From: Diphasiastrum complanatum
Lineage: Eukaryota > Streptophyta > Lycopodiopsida > Lycopodiales > Lycopodiaceae
NCBI GenBank assembly: GCA_029204225.1
Contig: CM055096.1
Span: 42,344,901 to 42,408,900, forward strand
Length of the DNA: 64,000 nt
Direction of reading: 5' to 3'
Shown: piece after piece, positions 50,189 to 61,473 of the stretch
How the letters are laid out: each line of letters opens with the position of its first letter
How positions within the stretch are numbered: position 1 is the stretch's first letter
The notes under the pieces: generated by a model
Told to the model about the DNA's origin: nothing
The model's input: the letters and a program-made list of their open reading frames with translations, nothing else
Databases searched by the model: none
Translations under genes and position numbers: made by a program

Positions 50189-51460
50189 CTTTCAAAAAGT
50201 GTTTATTCAAATGAAATTTAGACTAATGAACTTTGAAAACAACCTCTAAGTCTAAAACAAGTTTTGGCCTCAATATGCCAAATATGGAAATATTGCAAAC
50301 TGTGATGAAACTAGTTGAATCTTTCCCAATTGGCAAGTTTACTATTAGATATTTATGAATGACAAAAGTCAAAGTATCAAAAATATCAATATTCACAGTT
50401 GCTTTTTTTGTGATCCTGACGGTTGAATCCTTGCACATTTATCTCTGAATGCATATATACATGTTGGACTAGAATTTCAAAAATAGATTTTCCTCCTGAT
50501 GATGTTCTAAAATTCAAAATTCTGGCCATCCAATAAGATCGAAATGATAGTTTTGACCTTTTCCTTTTTCGAAATGCTCCTCTTGATGATGGATGCATCA
50601 AAACCCAAGAGTATTTTGAATATTTTCTTGGCACCCATAATCCATTATCATCTGTCTCGTTGAAGAGAAGCACAAAGTCAATTGAGGAGCACGGCTTCCT
50701 TGATGGCGCCATTCATAATTTGCATGCAAAAATCTGAAACAATAAACTATGAATATGAAAATTTGCGTATACAAAAAGCCATGAATCTGAAAAAAAGTGT
50801 TGGCGAAAATTTGAAACACTGATCTATTTGGTGCCACAAATTAACTCTGGTTAACCCTGTTAACCATGGTTTGACAATGCATATACATTAATGGTACATC
50901 GATTTTCTCATCTCAACCATCTGTCATATTCATTTTCAATATTTTTGGGTCTCTTCGGGCAGTGATGAGCTGGAAGGGTAGGCCTCATCAACCAATAGCA
51001 TTTCCACATGCTGCCCGACGAAACAACAATATGTTTAAAAAGTTTTTATTTTATTTATATTTGGAAAATTCTACGTTACGTAGAACCCCGAAGCTAAGGT
51101 TTCCATTGGTCCACATGGCAACAAAAATAAGAAGAAAAAAAATAAAAAAACATTTTTTTCAAAGGCCCTCGTCGGGCTCTAAGTTTCTCTAATGATGTTA
51201 GAGGGTCCTATTATAGACCTTTAGTATAGCCCTTAATCAAGGTTCATGTCTTAAAAGATTAGGCTAAGATCATAAAATATCCTTTAACATTGATTTCTTT
51301 TCAAACTCCATTGACCAACCTCAACACATAGTATTGCCCTTACTATGCCCTTGCAATGCAAGGCCAAAATTTGAGTTGGGTGATTCTGAATCTAAGCATG
51401 TTCAAAATTCAGCAATTGATCTCAAGGTTCATCTGAAGGAGTAATAGGTTTTTTTTAGCA
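50189..51460. other. No recognisable gene
   Basis: Minus-strand frames at 50386-50837 have no motif I know. The stretch may be the old insertion site of the Copia element. Confidence 0.35.
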
Positions 51461-51469
51461 TTATAAAAT

Positions 51470-52030
51470 TTACTTAAATATGTATATAATAATATGACTT
51501 GCAACAAATGCCACTAACAATACAGTGATCAAAACTGAAATGGGTCTTGGGCTTGGTGATATGGGCGATGGCAGAGTGAGGAAGTCCGAGGCTGCAGCTA
51601 CTGATCTATTGGGTTGTTGCACTTGTCGAGTTGCAGGGGGTTGAGGACCGACATGGGCCATCGCTGCTGCAGCAGGACTCAGGAGGGCTCGGGAGAGGAG
51701 GAGGTTTGCATGCACCCGTGGGTTCGTAGGTGCCGTGCGATGTACAAATAACCAAGGGAATACTTGTTGCAGGAGCTGGCGATTTCTGATTGAGATGGGG
51801 TTAATTCATCCCGTGATTTGCCTTTAGCTGAGCCAGTAATATGCCTCTGACTATGGCGGCAGAGTTTGGTGCACGTTGTACAGTTAGCAGTAGCAGCAGC
51901 AGGAGAAAAAGCTACTTCTGGACTCTGAGCTGAGGTAGATGGACATGGTGGTAGTAGTGGAAACTCGAAACCCGTGCATGAAGCCAGGCCTTCACGCAAG
52001 TTTGTAGCCGTCTGTCAATAAGAAAACTCC
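51470..52030 (-). other. GC-richer Pro/Ser-rich frames with a hydrophobic C-terminal segment, possible gene remnant
   Basis: Two overlapping minus-strand frames (51999-51679 and 51715-51470) have proline/serine-rich composition. The second ends with PRPISVLITVLLVAFVASHI, a hydrophobic segment that could be a membrane anchor or GPI-type tail. A TTGACAG sequence just upstream (near 52014) could be a splice acceptor. No family was recognised. It could be the last exon of a secreted or anchored protein gene, or chance. Confidence 0.25.
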
Positions 52031-53700
52031 CATTTATACAATTGATTCATTGCATAGATACTTGAAAGTGGTGCTGCAGATTTATTTGTGATTATCCGCG
52101 ATGCAAGGTCTTCGCTAAATTCTTGCCCCCGACAGCTGCGATTTGGGTAATGCTGCATTACAAATACCGCATCTTACTGCCTTTTTATGTGCGCTGTGGC
52201 AGCCTGCATGTGCGGACCCTATTACGTATCTCGGTTTTCTGAACCTTAAAAAATTTGTGAATACGGCTATAAAGCGGGGAACGCTCGTTATTAGGCCCCA
52301 TATCTCTTATATGCTCTGGAAAGAATGTGAATAATTTGTAATACGTATTCTGATCCGTACGGATACCTGCGTCTCATCGCCTTGCGTTCTCAGTTGAGCG
52401 AAGCTGCAACCTTTCCATGCTTCAGTGTTCTTGCCAGGATCGTGACTTCTGCTGCAGCAAATCACAGAATCGTCTATTGAGCTGCCGGTTATACTTTGAC
52501 ACAAAGACTTTCTTCTGAAAGCCACCTATATACCTGTCAACTATCATCATTGGCTGTTCAATGTTCATTGTAAATCCAGAACACTTGAGGAATTTATGTA
52601 TTCTCGCCCTCACAAGGGTATCACTTATTACTTCACACAGCTCTTCAGCCTCGCATACATATCAATCCATGAGTTCTAATGTCCAATGAAGGGCTTTACC
52701 TTATGTACGAAGTGCTTGGATGGATCTGAGGGGGAGTGAGGGAGATAGCTAAGTGTGTATGTCGTGTTGTTTGTGGAGATGGATTTGAATACAAGGGAAG
52801 GAGGGACAAATGCCTTTGTATGTTATCTTTTTTGAAGATGGAGGCGAATAGAAAATTGATTAGTTAGAAATCAATCTTGATTTGATTCAATTATATAAGC
52901 TTCAAATGTGATATTGTAATAAATGTACAGTTGATTAGTTTTACTGTATTTCGTTGTACTCGGGACTTGACCCACTATCAACATATCAGTCAGTGGGCTC
53001 TCGTCCGGTAGCCGTACTTGTGTTAGCCGAGTAGCCACATTGGTAGGAAATTAAAATATCATTTTCTTTAGGCATCTGCCCGCACTACTTTCCATGTAAA
53101 TGAATGCACCTTAGTTTAGTCACATCAAACTTCACTGGTGTTTAACCACAATTAAAGTATAATATTTCAAAATGCTGGAATATTCCCTCCCAATAGTTGG
53201 GAAGACTCAAAAATTTGAATTAGGAGTGATATTTCAGAAACAAAGCCTACGCCATCTCTATCTCCAGGGTCAAACAAGTGTTTAGTGCCATCTCTATCTC
53301 TAGTGTCGTTAGTGCCATCTCCAGCTTTGTTATTGTCATTGTGTTGTTTGTTACTATACTACTATACTAATGACAAAGCTTTATCATCTTCATGTGGATC
53401 TTGTTAGATTTATCTCCTTTACTCTCCTAAATCCTATGTTAATCTACCTCCATTCATGTTGTTGTATTTTACTTGTGTTGTCACACAATCTGCATATTTA
53501 CATGTAAAATAAGACAGGCGAAAAATGTGACTGTCTGCATACATACAGGTAAATTTCCACAGGCTAAAAAGGCCACTGCCCTACAAATGCCAAAGATGTC
53601 CTACAAATGCCATAAGTGCCCTTATAGAAAAGCGAAGGTACCTTGTAAAGAAATTTCATGGCATTTGTCAGAGTGTCATGTTTTTCACATTTTCGTCAAC
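52030..53700. other. No recognisable gene
   Basis: Frames such as 52613-52422 (minus) have plausible composition but no motif I recognise. Repeated CCATCTCTATCTC/CCATCTCCAGC words occur at 53250-53330. Confidence 0.35.
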
Positions 53701-53719
53701 GTTAGCGAAGGTTGACGTC

Positions 53720-54567
53720 GCGGCCTTCTCACACTCATCCCATGCATTGTGCAATCAGATTTGACAACGACAGCAGCCACCCACGATCTCCCACAGACAG
53801 CATAACCACTTTTGTACTTTCTTCATCTGCACACCTGTAAAAATTATGTATATATTGAATCCCATCTGCGTATTCAAACAATGAACAAAACGAACAGTAT
53901 CAAAACGACATTAGAATAGAAGAGAGAGAACGAAACCTCACTGATAATCAGAGAAAGACATCCTAGATGCTTTCGTGCATTGATTCTTTTATTCTATATG
54001 TATTGCCAGTAATAAGTTCATCACCATTTTATAGATTGTGTGATTAGCTTTGTGAAGCACGCGGTTACGTCCGCTATTGTTTTGTGCTCACCTGCATTAT
54101 TGACCTGTATATTTCGTTATACTTAATCTAATTACAAGTCTGTTTGTTCTACGTTCAGATTTGTGTTAATATTGCAATGCTTTTCTACGTTCTATCTGGC
54201 TTTCTAATTACTTAATCTGGCTGTCTGCTATTCATGAACTACTATTAGTCTAGCTTTTCACGACTAATTATTAGCCTAGATCTTCGCGAATAATAATTTG
54301 TCTAGCTATTCGTGACAAATTATCTTTCTGAAGTTTTGATGCTTAATATTTGGCTACGTGATCAGATTGAACGTGATTTCTATCACTAATATTCTGTTCG
54401 AGACTAATAGGCGTAGTCATGCTTAAAAAAGAGCAAGATAGCTTATTCCGCTGCACACGAACAATTTTCGTTCGAGTTTGTTTGTTTTTTTCGAGTTTCG
54501 AGTTTGCGTCTTTTTCATGTTTGTTTCTTTTTCGAGTTGTCTTTCTTCACACCCCCTCTTTCCAACA
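53720..54567 (+). mobile_element. Copia LTR (plus), start uncertain
   Basis: The end is set by TTTCCAACA directly before the PBS. The interior includes the 100-bp word block (54363-54463) that recurs inverted at 18832-18925, and two similar TAGCTATTCGTGACAAATTA / GATCTTCGCGAATAATAATT blocks near 54275-54325. The start is not fixed. Confidence 0.55.
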
Positions 54568-54580
54568 TGGTATCAGAGCC
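54568..54580 (+). other. Copia primer binding site
   Basis: TGGTATCAGAGCC, canonical, directly after the LTR end. Confidence 0.88.
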
Positions 54581-54723
54581 ATGTTCTGTAGTCTGATAAG
54601 CTTCCACAATAACAAGACTCTACTAGCCGATAGAATAATTGTCTTCTTGTTCTGTAATTTAGCACCAGATTTTCATACTTAAGTCATTGATAGTTATTCC
54701 TATCACCTAGACTAATCTTCTAC

Positions 54724-54840
54724 ATGGATTCCCAAGGGAAAGCCAGTTTTATCATGGACAAGCTTGATGGAGCCAATTATCATCTGTGAAAATTTAAGAT
54801 GAAAACAATGCTAATGGCTCAGAATCTGCCAACATCATCC
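54724..54840 (+). pseudogene. Start of a Copia gag gene
   Basis: ATG followed by DSQGKASFIMDKLDGANYHL, then a TGA where Trp is expected (TGG to TGA), then KFKMKTMLMAQNL. This is the usual N-terminus of Copia gag (F.KLDG.NY..WK..M...L). It fades after about 40 codons. Confidence 0.75.
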
Positions 54841-55035
54841 CCCCACCTAATCTGTTGCAAGACCCATTGCAACACATACGGAATGATGTCATTTCTACTT
54901 TGCGCTTGGAAAAGCGTGGACTTTCTATTGCTTTCATAAAACCAAGTGCTTATTCACTGCAAGATTGTTTTCGCAAAATTTGAGATCTCTCAATGGCCTT
55001 TATATTCCTGCCTGCTTGAGAACCTCCTGCGATTC

Positions 55036-55981
55036 CTACTCGCCTAGTCGTCTTGCGGATTGCTTTCTCGTGCTCATCTTCTTTCCTAGGACCTCAAATA
55101 CTTGGAAGCATAATTTGCTTCCAAAGGATAATGGGCCCAGGTAGTCTCGCACCTTTTTGACGAACCTGAATTCATGCCAGTCTTCCACCATCGTGACATA
55201 GCAAGAGGACATGAAGGATGTTCTATAATAGAGTCGGTGGGCCATCATTTGGTGGTAATTTTCTGACTGGAGGGCTATGTTGGGGTGATCCTTATTGGGT
55301 CTAAGCCTCGATCCCAGAAACACTCTTGATTCATGAGAAAAGCCATGGATGTGCAATATTCGGCACTCTCTCGCTCGCATAAGTCAGCGTTGGATCAACT
55401 TCAACGAGTGGTCACTTCGTTGGCCATGGGTTCTTTCTTTTGATCAACATATAGAAGGAATCAATCCTCTTCTAGGCCAGTGCCCTTAGATATTCATGCA
55501 GCCTCCTGTTATCCTTCAGGATTTTATTTTTTCATTCAGGCTGTGGTTGCAATGCGACAATGATCTCGGCCCTCGTGGAATACTAGCTCTGATCAACGTC
55601 GTCTTTTTCGTCTCTCATATTTTGGGGGTATTTCCTCTCAAACTTTTTGGATTCTCGTGTATCAGCCATATAGAGTCTTGGCTCCACTGGTGGGGTTGCC
55701 TTTCATTGTTGTTGCAGCTTTGCCAGATACTCGTCTAAAGCCTTGGCACCTGTATCACCTTTTCTGGCCCTTTCACTTGTTGAGGGCTCAGCTTCGCCCA
55801 CATTAAAGTCAGCAAGACGTGGCAAAAATCTTCGTGTTTCTGGCAAATCAGCCTGGGAGTCATCATATTGTCCAACATCAATGTTAATCTCAGGGAGTGG
55901 GAGGTCAGGTGGAGTGTGATCTGGCGAAACTGGCATGGGGTTGATGGGTCTATTAGGAGCGGGATTAATAAGATTGTACAC
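55036..55981 (-). other. Two unrecognised minus-strand frames
   Basis: Frames 55981-55703 (Pro-rich start; PETRRFLPRLADFNVGEAEP; ends KALDEYLAKLQQQ) and 55380-55036 (LYYRTSFMSSCYVTMVEDWH) have protein-like composition in GC-richer sequence. They may be gag-like parts of the Gypsy element whose integrase end is at 56983-57444, but I see no diagnostic motif. Confidence 0.3.
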
Positions 55982-56012
55982 CTCGTACTCGGGTAACTAA
56001 GTTGTCTTAAGA

Positions 56013-56790
56013 ACTAGGCTCGGTCAAGATCTGTAACAGGTTTTGGGTGACTCGGCTTGGTCGAGATGGGACTGGTGGACTCGGCTCGGTCGAGATGGGA
56101 CTGGTGGATGGAGCTCGGAAGAAGATCTATAATAGGGTTTTCGGTGACTCGGCTTGGTCGAGATGGGACTGGTGGACTCAGTCGAGATGGCACTGGTGGG
56201 CGCGGCTCGGTCGAGATGGCACTGGTAGTGTCGGCTCGGTCCAAGTCTGCTGACTCAGGGGTTCGGTTGAGAGGTGAATGGTAGGGCTCAGTCGAGATCT
56301 GATCAGGGGGCTCGGTTCAAAGTTGAGCAGAGGGCTCGATTCAAAGCTGAGTAGAGGGCTCGGTCCAAAGCTAAGTAGAGGACTCAGTCCAAAGCTAAGC
56401 AGTATAAACAATAGTTTGCAAACAAAGTGTGTCAAAGAAGGATGGAAAAGATGGTATTTGAAGGATCGATTGCCTTCCACAATAGTGAAACTAGAACCGT
56501 GATTTGTGCTCCAGTTGCGCTACCCCTCAGTGTGTCTTTTTGCAAAAAGTTTGAACAAATTTGTGATTCCTGGTAGATTAGACTCGGTCCGATTGAGATC
56601 TTACGCAGCAGGCTCGGTTGAGACGCCAACCAGAGGACTTGGTCGAAATGCCAACGAGAGGACTCGATGGAGATGTCAATCAGAGGACTCAGTTGAGATG
56701 CCAATGAGAGGACTCAGTCGAGATGCCAACCATAGGACTCAGCTACGATGCCAACCAAAAAACTTGGTCGAGATCTGAGTAAGTGCTTGG
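56013..56790. repeat. Minisatellite, ~23-29 bp units around GGACTCGGTCGAGATG
   Basis: Three unit subtypes follow each other: GACTCGGCTCGGTCGAGATGGGACTGGTG (56045-56240), GGGCTCGGTCCAAAGCTAAG + TAGA (56280-56400), and GGACTCAGTCGAGATGCCAA + CCAGA (56600-56790). A non-repetitive gap of about 200 bp separates the last two. All share CTCGGTCGAGAT or its decayed forms. Confidence 0.85.
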
Positions 56791-56982
56791 TTGAGTACTC
56801 TATTTCAGTGATGTTGTTGGAGAACTACATGAAGTAAAATTTGATAGTGTCGAAACAGGTGGAAGTTCTCAGTGGGATATGCTATCTCAATTACCAGATT
56901 TGTGCTATGGGTGAAAAATCTGAGATATCAAAATTGCAGAAGGGAACTGGATCAAAAAAGTTATAAAATCTATCATTGTGAG

Positions 56983-57444
56983 CTAGATCACCAGATGTTG
57001 ACCTACAACACTCTCCGTGAATCTAAATAGATATCGATGAGAAAAAACATATGGAGAACAAGAATGCAGTAAGTACAAACATAGACAGTTAAAAAACATA
57101 GAAAATAGTAAAATAAAAAGCAGTAATAAAGTAACATAAATATATACAATAGTCATGTATTTATATCGGATAAAAAAAAACAACTCTTTGTAGTACCACC
57201 GTAGACGACTGTCATTTACGACAGTGTTGAGGAGTACTCCGTCAAGTGTTTCTAATTGGACTGCTCTATTAGGGAAGATTTTATTTATGACATATGGCCC
57301 TTCGCTTCTAAATTTTAATTTTTCTAGGTGCTTCTTAGATGTGTAGAGAAGCACATGATCACCTAAGTGTAAGTCTTTATTGTGCAGGTGACGATCATGC
57401 CAGGCTTTTTGTTGATGTTTGTTAACTAATTGTGTGTGATACAA
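56983..57444 (-). pseudogene. Ty3/Gypsy integrase C-terminal domain
   Basis: Minus strand encodes KHQQKAWHDRHLHNKDLHLG, DHVLLYTSKKHLEKLKFRSE, GPYVINKIFPNRAVQLETLD, G and SRLRWYYK. This is the Gypsy integrase C-terminal GPY/F region (Q..RK.WHD..I....F..GD.VLLY.SK...PGKL...W.GPY.I). The frame is open and well kept. The core domain upstream, toward higher coordinates, was not found. An LTR-type structure lies immediately beyond. Confidence 0.85.
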
Positions 57445-57699
57445 GATGAGTCGAGTCTCACACTGTAGGCTGATATTCCAAGGAATATTCTAGCATCTTG
57501 CGAAACATCTTTAAAAATACAAGCAGGATAGGATTTAAACGTAGAACTTGCCCATCGAGTTTAGGCATTTGCGGTATCTGTAATGGCTTAAGTTATTTAG
57601 TTCTAAGTTTAAACTGCCATGCGCACTGCACATAGATATGTAGTTTCCAGTTATTTCAAGTTATGTAAAAGTTAGTGACAAAGGTCCATTAGGGGTTTG

Positions 57700-58209
57700 T
57701 CTCATGGCACCAATGTGATTCAAAGTTAAGTTAGTCCCATAGTGCCTTTTTGTAAGTGACCACCACTCCAAGTATATATAGGAGTAGAAGAGTCCATTTT
57801 CGAGAAGAACCTCATTTGCAATATATGCCTATCTTTTCTCTCTGATTGTTCTCCCTTGTGTGGTTTCATGTATTGTGTTGCTTCACATTGTATTGTACAG
57901 TTTTGATCTTGCAACAAGTTAAGTTAATCTAGGCCCTCCATTCTCTAGTAGGGTAAGCCTTAGAGGAGGAGATTTAGTTTAGGGTTTTATCTTTTAGGTT
58001 AAGCCGTCATTTGGGTTTAGTTGCTAAGTATAGAAAAGAGATTCAGAAGAGTGGATCTTACCCATCAGAATACTCACCACCATGCACATGAATGTCTTCT
58101 TGCATCCATATCCATGCTAGCTGGAAATAGCCTTAGTGAGGGTTAGTTGGGAAAAGCCATAACTCATACTAGTTGGAGCCATAGCTGGAAGGATGCTGAA
58201 GATCCAACA
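57700..58209 (+). mobile_element. Possible Gypsy-type LTR ending at a PBS-like motif
   Basis: CCAACA (ending 58209) is followed, after one base, by TGGCACTGTTGCTG. That resembles the TGGCGCCGTTGCCGG primer site of several plant Gypsy elements. A TATATATA box lies at 57773-57780. The start coordinate is a guess. Confidence 0.4.
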
Positions 58210-59191
58210 TTGGCACTGTTGCTGCTCTTTTTCTCACTTTCTCTACGTTTCTAGCTACTCTTCCTTTGTTTTTGCTTGTTCTACGTTTCTAGGTACTCTT
58301 TCTAGTTCTTGCTAGTTTGTTTTTCACATCCTTCCCGCCTTCTTCTTACTTGTTCCTAACACCCTTTTTGCTTGCTGTTTGCATAATCCTTGTTTTTAGC
58401 ACCTTCTTTTACATTTTTGTTGTTTGTTACTATCCTTGCTAGGGTTTAGGGCCATCTTTCCACACCCATCAGCGGCCATCCTTACACGGCCATCCTTCCA
58501 CGGCCAAAGGCCTAAATCCCGCTGTCCACGACTCTGCTTGCACTTCCCTGTTTTCACCAGCGGCCCTGTCCGTTCCACGGCATTCTTCCACTCCTATCTT
58601 CCCAGGTTTCAAAGGGAGCGACATGATTCATCACAGGGATAGATAGATCGTCTGAACTGCTCTAGAAATCTAGTGCAGGAGAGTGGATGGATCGCTGGCG
58701 GAATGCCTGATCTATTGAAGAAATGTCTCCTGAGATAGATGCCATCAGCCATGTTTTGAGCTTATGTACCACTTCCACACGAGAGACACATGCACAGAAA
58801 CCATCGTTGCTGCACTAGCCATCATTTTTTGTAGGGAGAGGATCTTAATGACGATGTGAGAACACGCTATTTATGGAGAATCGTTCTTTCAAGAGCTAAG
58901 TGGCAGTTTGTAGAGTCTACACCATTGCCACATGCAGCTTATTCTTGAGCGGAATTTGATCACCAAGAACTCTCCGAGGAGTCACCGCTCCATTGCTGAC
59001 AGAGAGGAATTTTTTATGAAGAAACTCTCTCAGTCTATCTAAGTCTGATTATCGCAGATCAGAGGGCTATCATCACACTTCATAGGCAGAATCTCTGCTC
59101 AAAGCAATGTTGTTTACTGATCTTTTTACTAACTATTCTGGAGCTAATCTATCGCTGCCACATGAAACGAGCATAAGTCCAAAGTTTTCAT

Positions 59192-59350
59192 TTAAAGGGT
59201 GACCAAGAGCAATGACGAAGTCATCCTCATCGCATTTATGTTGTTGAACTGGTTAAGCTGATAAACGGCAGTAGCTCCAATAGTGGCAAAATTGACTCCA
59301 TGTCTAAAGTCCGATCCTATAGCTTGCAGGTATGCACTGAGTGTCTGCCA
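59192..59350 (-). pseudogene. GDSL esterase/lipase exon remnant
   Basis: Minus strand reads LSAYLQAIGSDFRHGVNFAT and IGATA directly after a TGGCAG that looks like a splice acceptor. The (P)YL.AYL...G..F.HG.NFA..G(S/A)T segment is highly characteristic of plant GDSL lipases (the region following conserved block I, with the Gly/Asn oxyanion surroundings). The remainder (catalytic Ser and Asp-His blocks) is absent here. It is probably a lone exon from a captured or decayed gene. Confidence 0.7.
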
Positions 59351-59479
59351 GTTGTAGAACAGCCTACCAGTTGTCATTTGAGCCCTAGATAGACATCTAC
59401 CGGTGATCTTTTGCTCAAGAACAGCGTGCCGGTTGCAGCTTTTGAGGTGTTTTTCTTCAAATTTCCTACTTGCACAGCT

Positions 59480-60950
59480 GATTTTCGGCATCTACAGAGG
59501 TTAAGATCCATCCATATCCACTGTGCGAGTCTCAAAATTTCAAACTTTGAGAATCTTCCTCAAAAAAATCTTCAAAGCCATATCTACACGATTTTGGATA
59601 GTTTCACCACTCGCACAGCCACCTGCCACTTTTCAGGTAGTGCAGATCTCAGGATCCACTAATTTCCACTGTGCGAGTGTTCGGCATCATCATTTCTAGC
59701 CTTCTCTCTGAATTTTTGTGAGCAAACAAGTTTATTAGAGGAGAACCCGTTCGCAAAGGTAATACACAGGTAATACTCAGGTTGATCTCTACTCCTTACG
59801 CACTAAAAGTGAGTGCGTGAGTACCCTTTTACGACTTTAGTTGAGTGTTTTTCCTATTGTTTTTTCACTATTTGAAGAGCTGATTTTTTCATGTTTTTAC
59901 CTCCCCGGTCCAGGTGTGCGAGTCATCTTACAGCGTGTGCGAGTAAGTACGTTCCCGTGTGCAAGTCATCTTTCACCATGTGTGACTAAGTACGTTCCCG
60001 TGTGCGAGTCATGTGCGAGTAGTACGTTTCCGTCCACTAGTCATCTTCCAGGTGTGCGAGTCATCTTACAGCGTGTGCGAGTAAGTACGTTCCCGTGTGC
60101 AAGTCATCTTTCACCATGTGTGACTAAGTACGTTCCCGTGTGCGAGTCATGTGCGAGTAGTACGTTTCCGTCCACTAGTCATCTTCCTGTGCGAGTCATC
60201 TCCCACCCTTGCACGAGTCATTTTTTTTTTGTGAGTCATCTTCTGTGCGAGTCATTTTTTGAGGTGTGCGAGCCATTTTTTGATGTGTGCGAGTCATTTT
60301 TGAGTCATAGCCTTTACCCTTGTCTGTTGTGCAAGTCATTGTTCTTGTGCGAGTCATTTTTGCGTTGTACGAGTCATTTTTGCGGTGTATGAGTCATTTT
60401 TGACATATCTGAATACTTACCTCTATCATTCTTGTGCGAGTCATTTTGAGTTGTTTGACTTGTTATTTGCATCGTTCACCCTGTGCGAGTAGGTTGACTT
60501 CTTCCTAGGTTTTCAGCTAGTGGGACCATTTTTTGACATTCATCCCCATCTGCTTCTAAGCCAAGAAGCAGATGTTCGAGTTCATAAATCTTCAGTCGGG
60601 TGTGCAAGTGCTTACTATACGTTATGCGAGTGCATAAACCCTCAAAAGTTTGTTGTGCGAGTCATTTTTTGAGATTGTACGAGTCATTTTTTGAGTTGCG
60701 CGAGTCATTTTTTGAGTTGTGCAAGTCATTCCCTAGAATTCGCACAGACCTTTGTCAGCTATAGGAGTGCTCAAAAACTCAAAAAAAAAAAAAAAAACAA
60801 CAATCCTTGTAGAAATACCTTCAAGTGCAAAATCGTTGATCTTTCCCAAAATAGAACTATCTAGTACTCGCACAACCCATTTTGGCAAGATTTAGACTTG
60901 TACGAGTTCCCAGGCATGTGTGCGAATTTTGTCCAGAGAGGTTCACTTGT
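59480..60950. repeat. Field of GTGCGAGTCAT motifs
   Basis: At least 25 copies of (T)GTGCGAGT(CATTTTT), with variants CAAGT, ACGAGT and GCGAGCC, occur over about 1.4 kb, all in the same orientation with irregular spacing of about 20-100 bp. Some are separated by unrelated sequence. It is neither a clean tandem repeat nor coding. Confidence 0.85.
59911..60187. repeat. 138-bp exact tandem duplication
   Basis: The segment starting GGTGTGCGAGTCATCTTACA and running to CCACTAGTCATCTTCC is present twice head to tail without visible differences, which indicates a recent event. The frame across it repeats a 46-residue string. Confidence 0.92.
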
Positions 60951-61269
60951 GATCACAACGAAGCCCCATCAAGCACTTGAAACTTAGTAAAATCCTCTAA
61001 GATCAACATCATATGGTTCCACTCAAGAAAATCTGAGCCCTTGAAGATACACTTTGCACCTAGAATTATACATATCCATCATCCATCGCCGACAATCCTA
61101 TCATGATGAATCTGGTTGGATAGCCTTAGGCACCTCTAGTAGGGAACGCCTTAGAAGTGTCCTAGTAGGAAGCCATAGATCCGTCATGATAAGTTTGCCA
61201 AATCTGTCAATATCAACATCCATCACTCATCACCTAAGTGCATAGAATATCTGCTAGACAGGAATCAAA

Positions 61270-61473
61270 GATATTTCTCAAGGTCATAATATGTCAAGAT
61301 CAAGTAACTATAACTCGGATATCTTGACAAGAATCGAAGATATTTCTCATGATCGTAATATGTCAAGAACAAGTAGCTATAATTCGGATATCTTGACAGA
61401 TGTCGAGGATGTGGTCACTCGCACTAATATATCTGCATCAGCATATAACTCGGATATTCTTACAGGTGTGGAG
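61270..61473 (+). repeat. 69-bp in-frame tandem repeat, three copies (69, 69, 66 bp)
   Basis: Copies at 61270-61338, 61339-61407 and 61408-61473 each encode a peptide built on SSYNSDILTxVED. They lie in the frame of the transposase-like gene and form its predicted N-terminus. Confidence 0.85.

Noticed and set aside
56047-56284. Open frames over 56.0-56.8 kb on both strands
   Set aside because: They follow the minisatellite units and have no motif or consistent frame.
59841-60392. A 183-codon frame with two 46-residue repeats
   Set aside because: The repeat is the 138-bp DNA duplication inside the GTGCGAGT motif field. Cys/Ser-rich text reflects the motif, not a protein.
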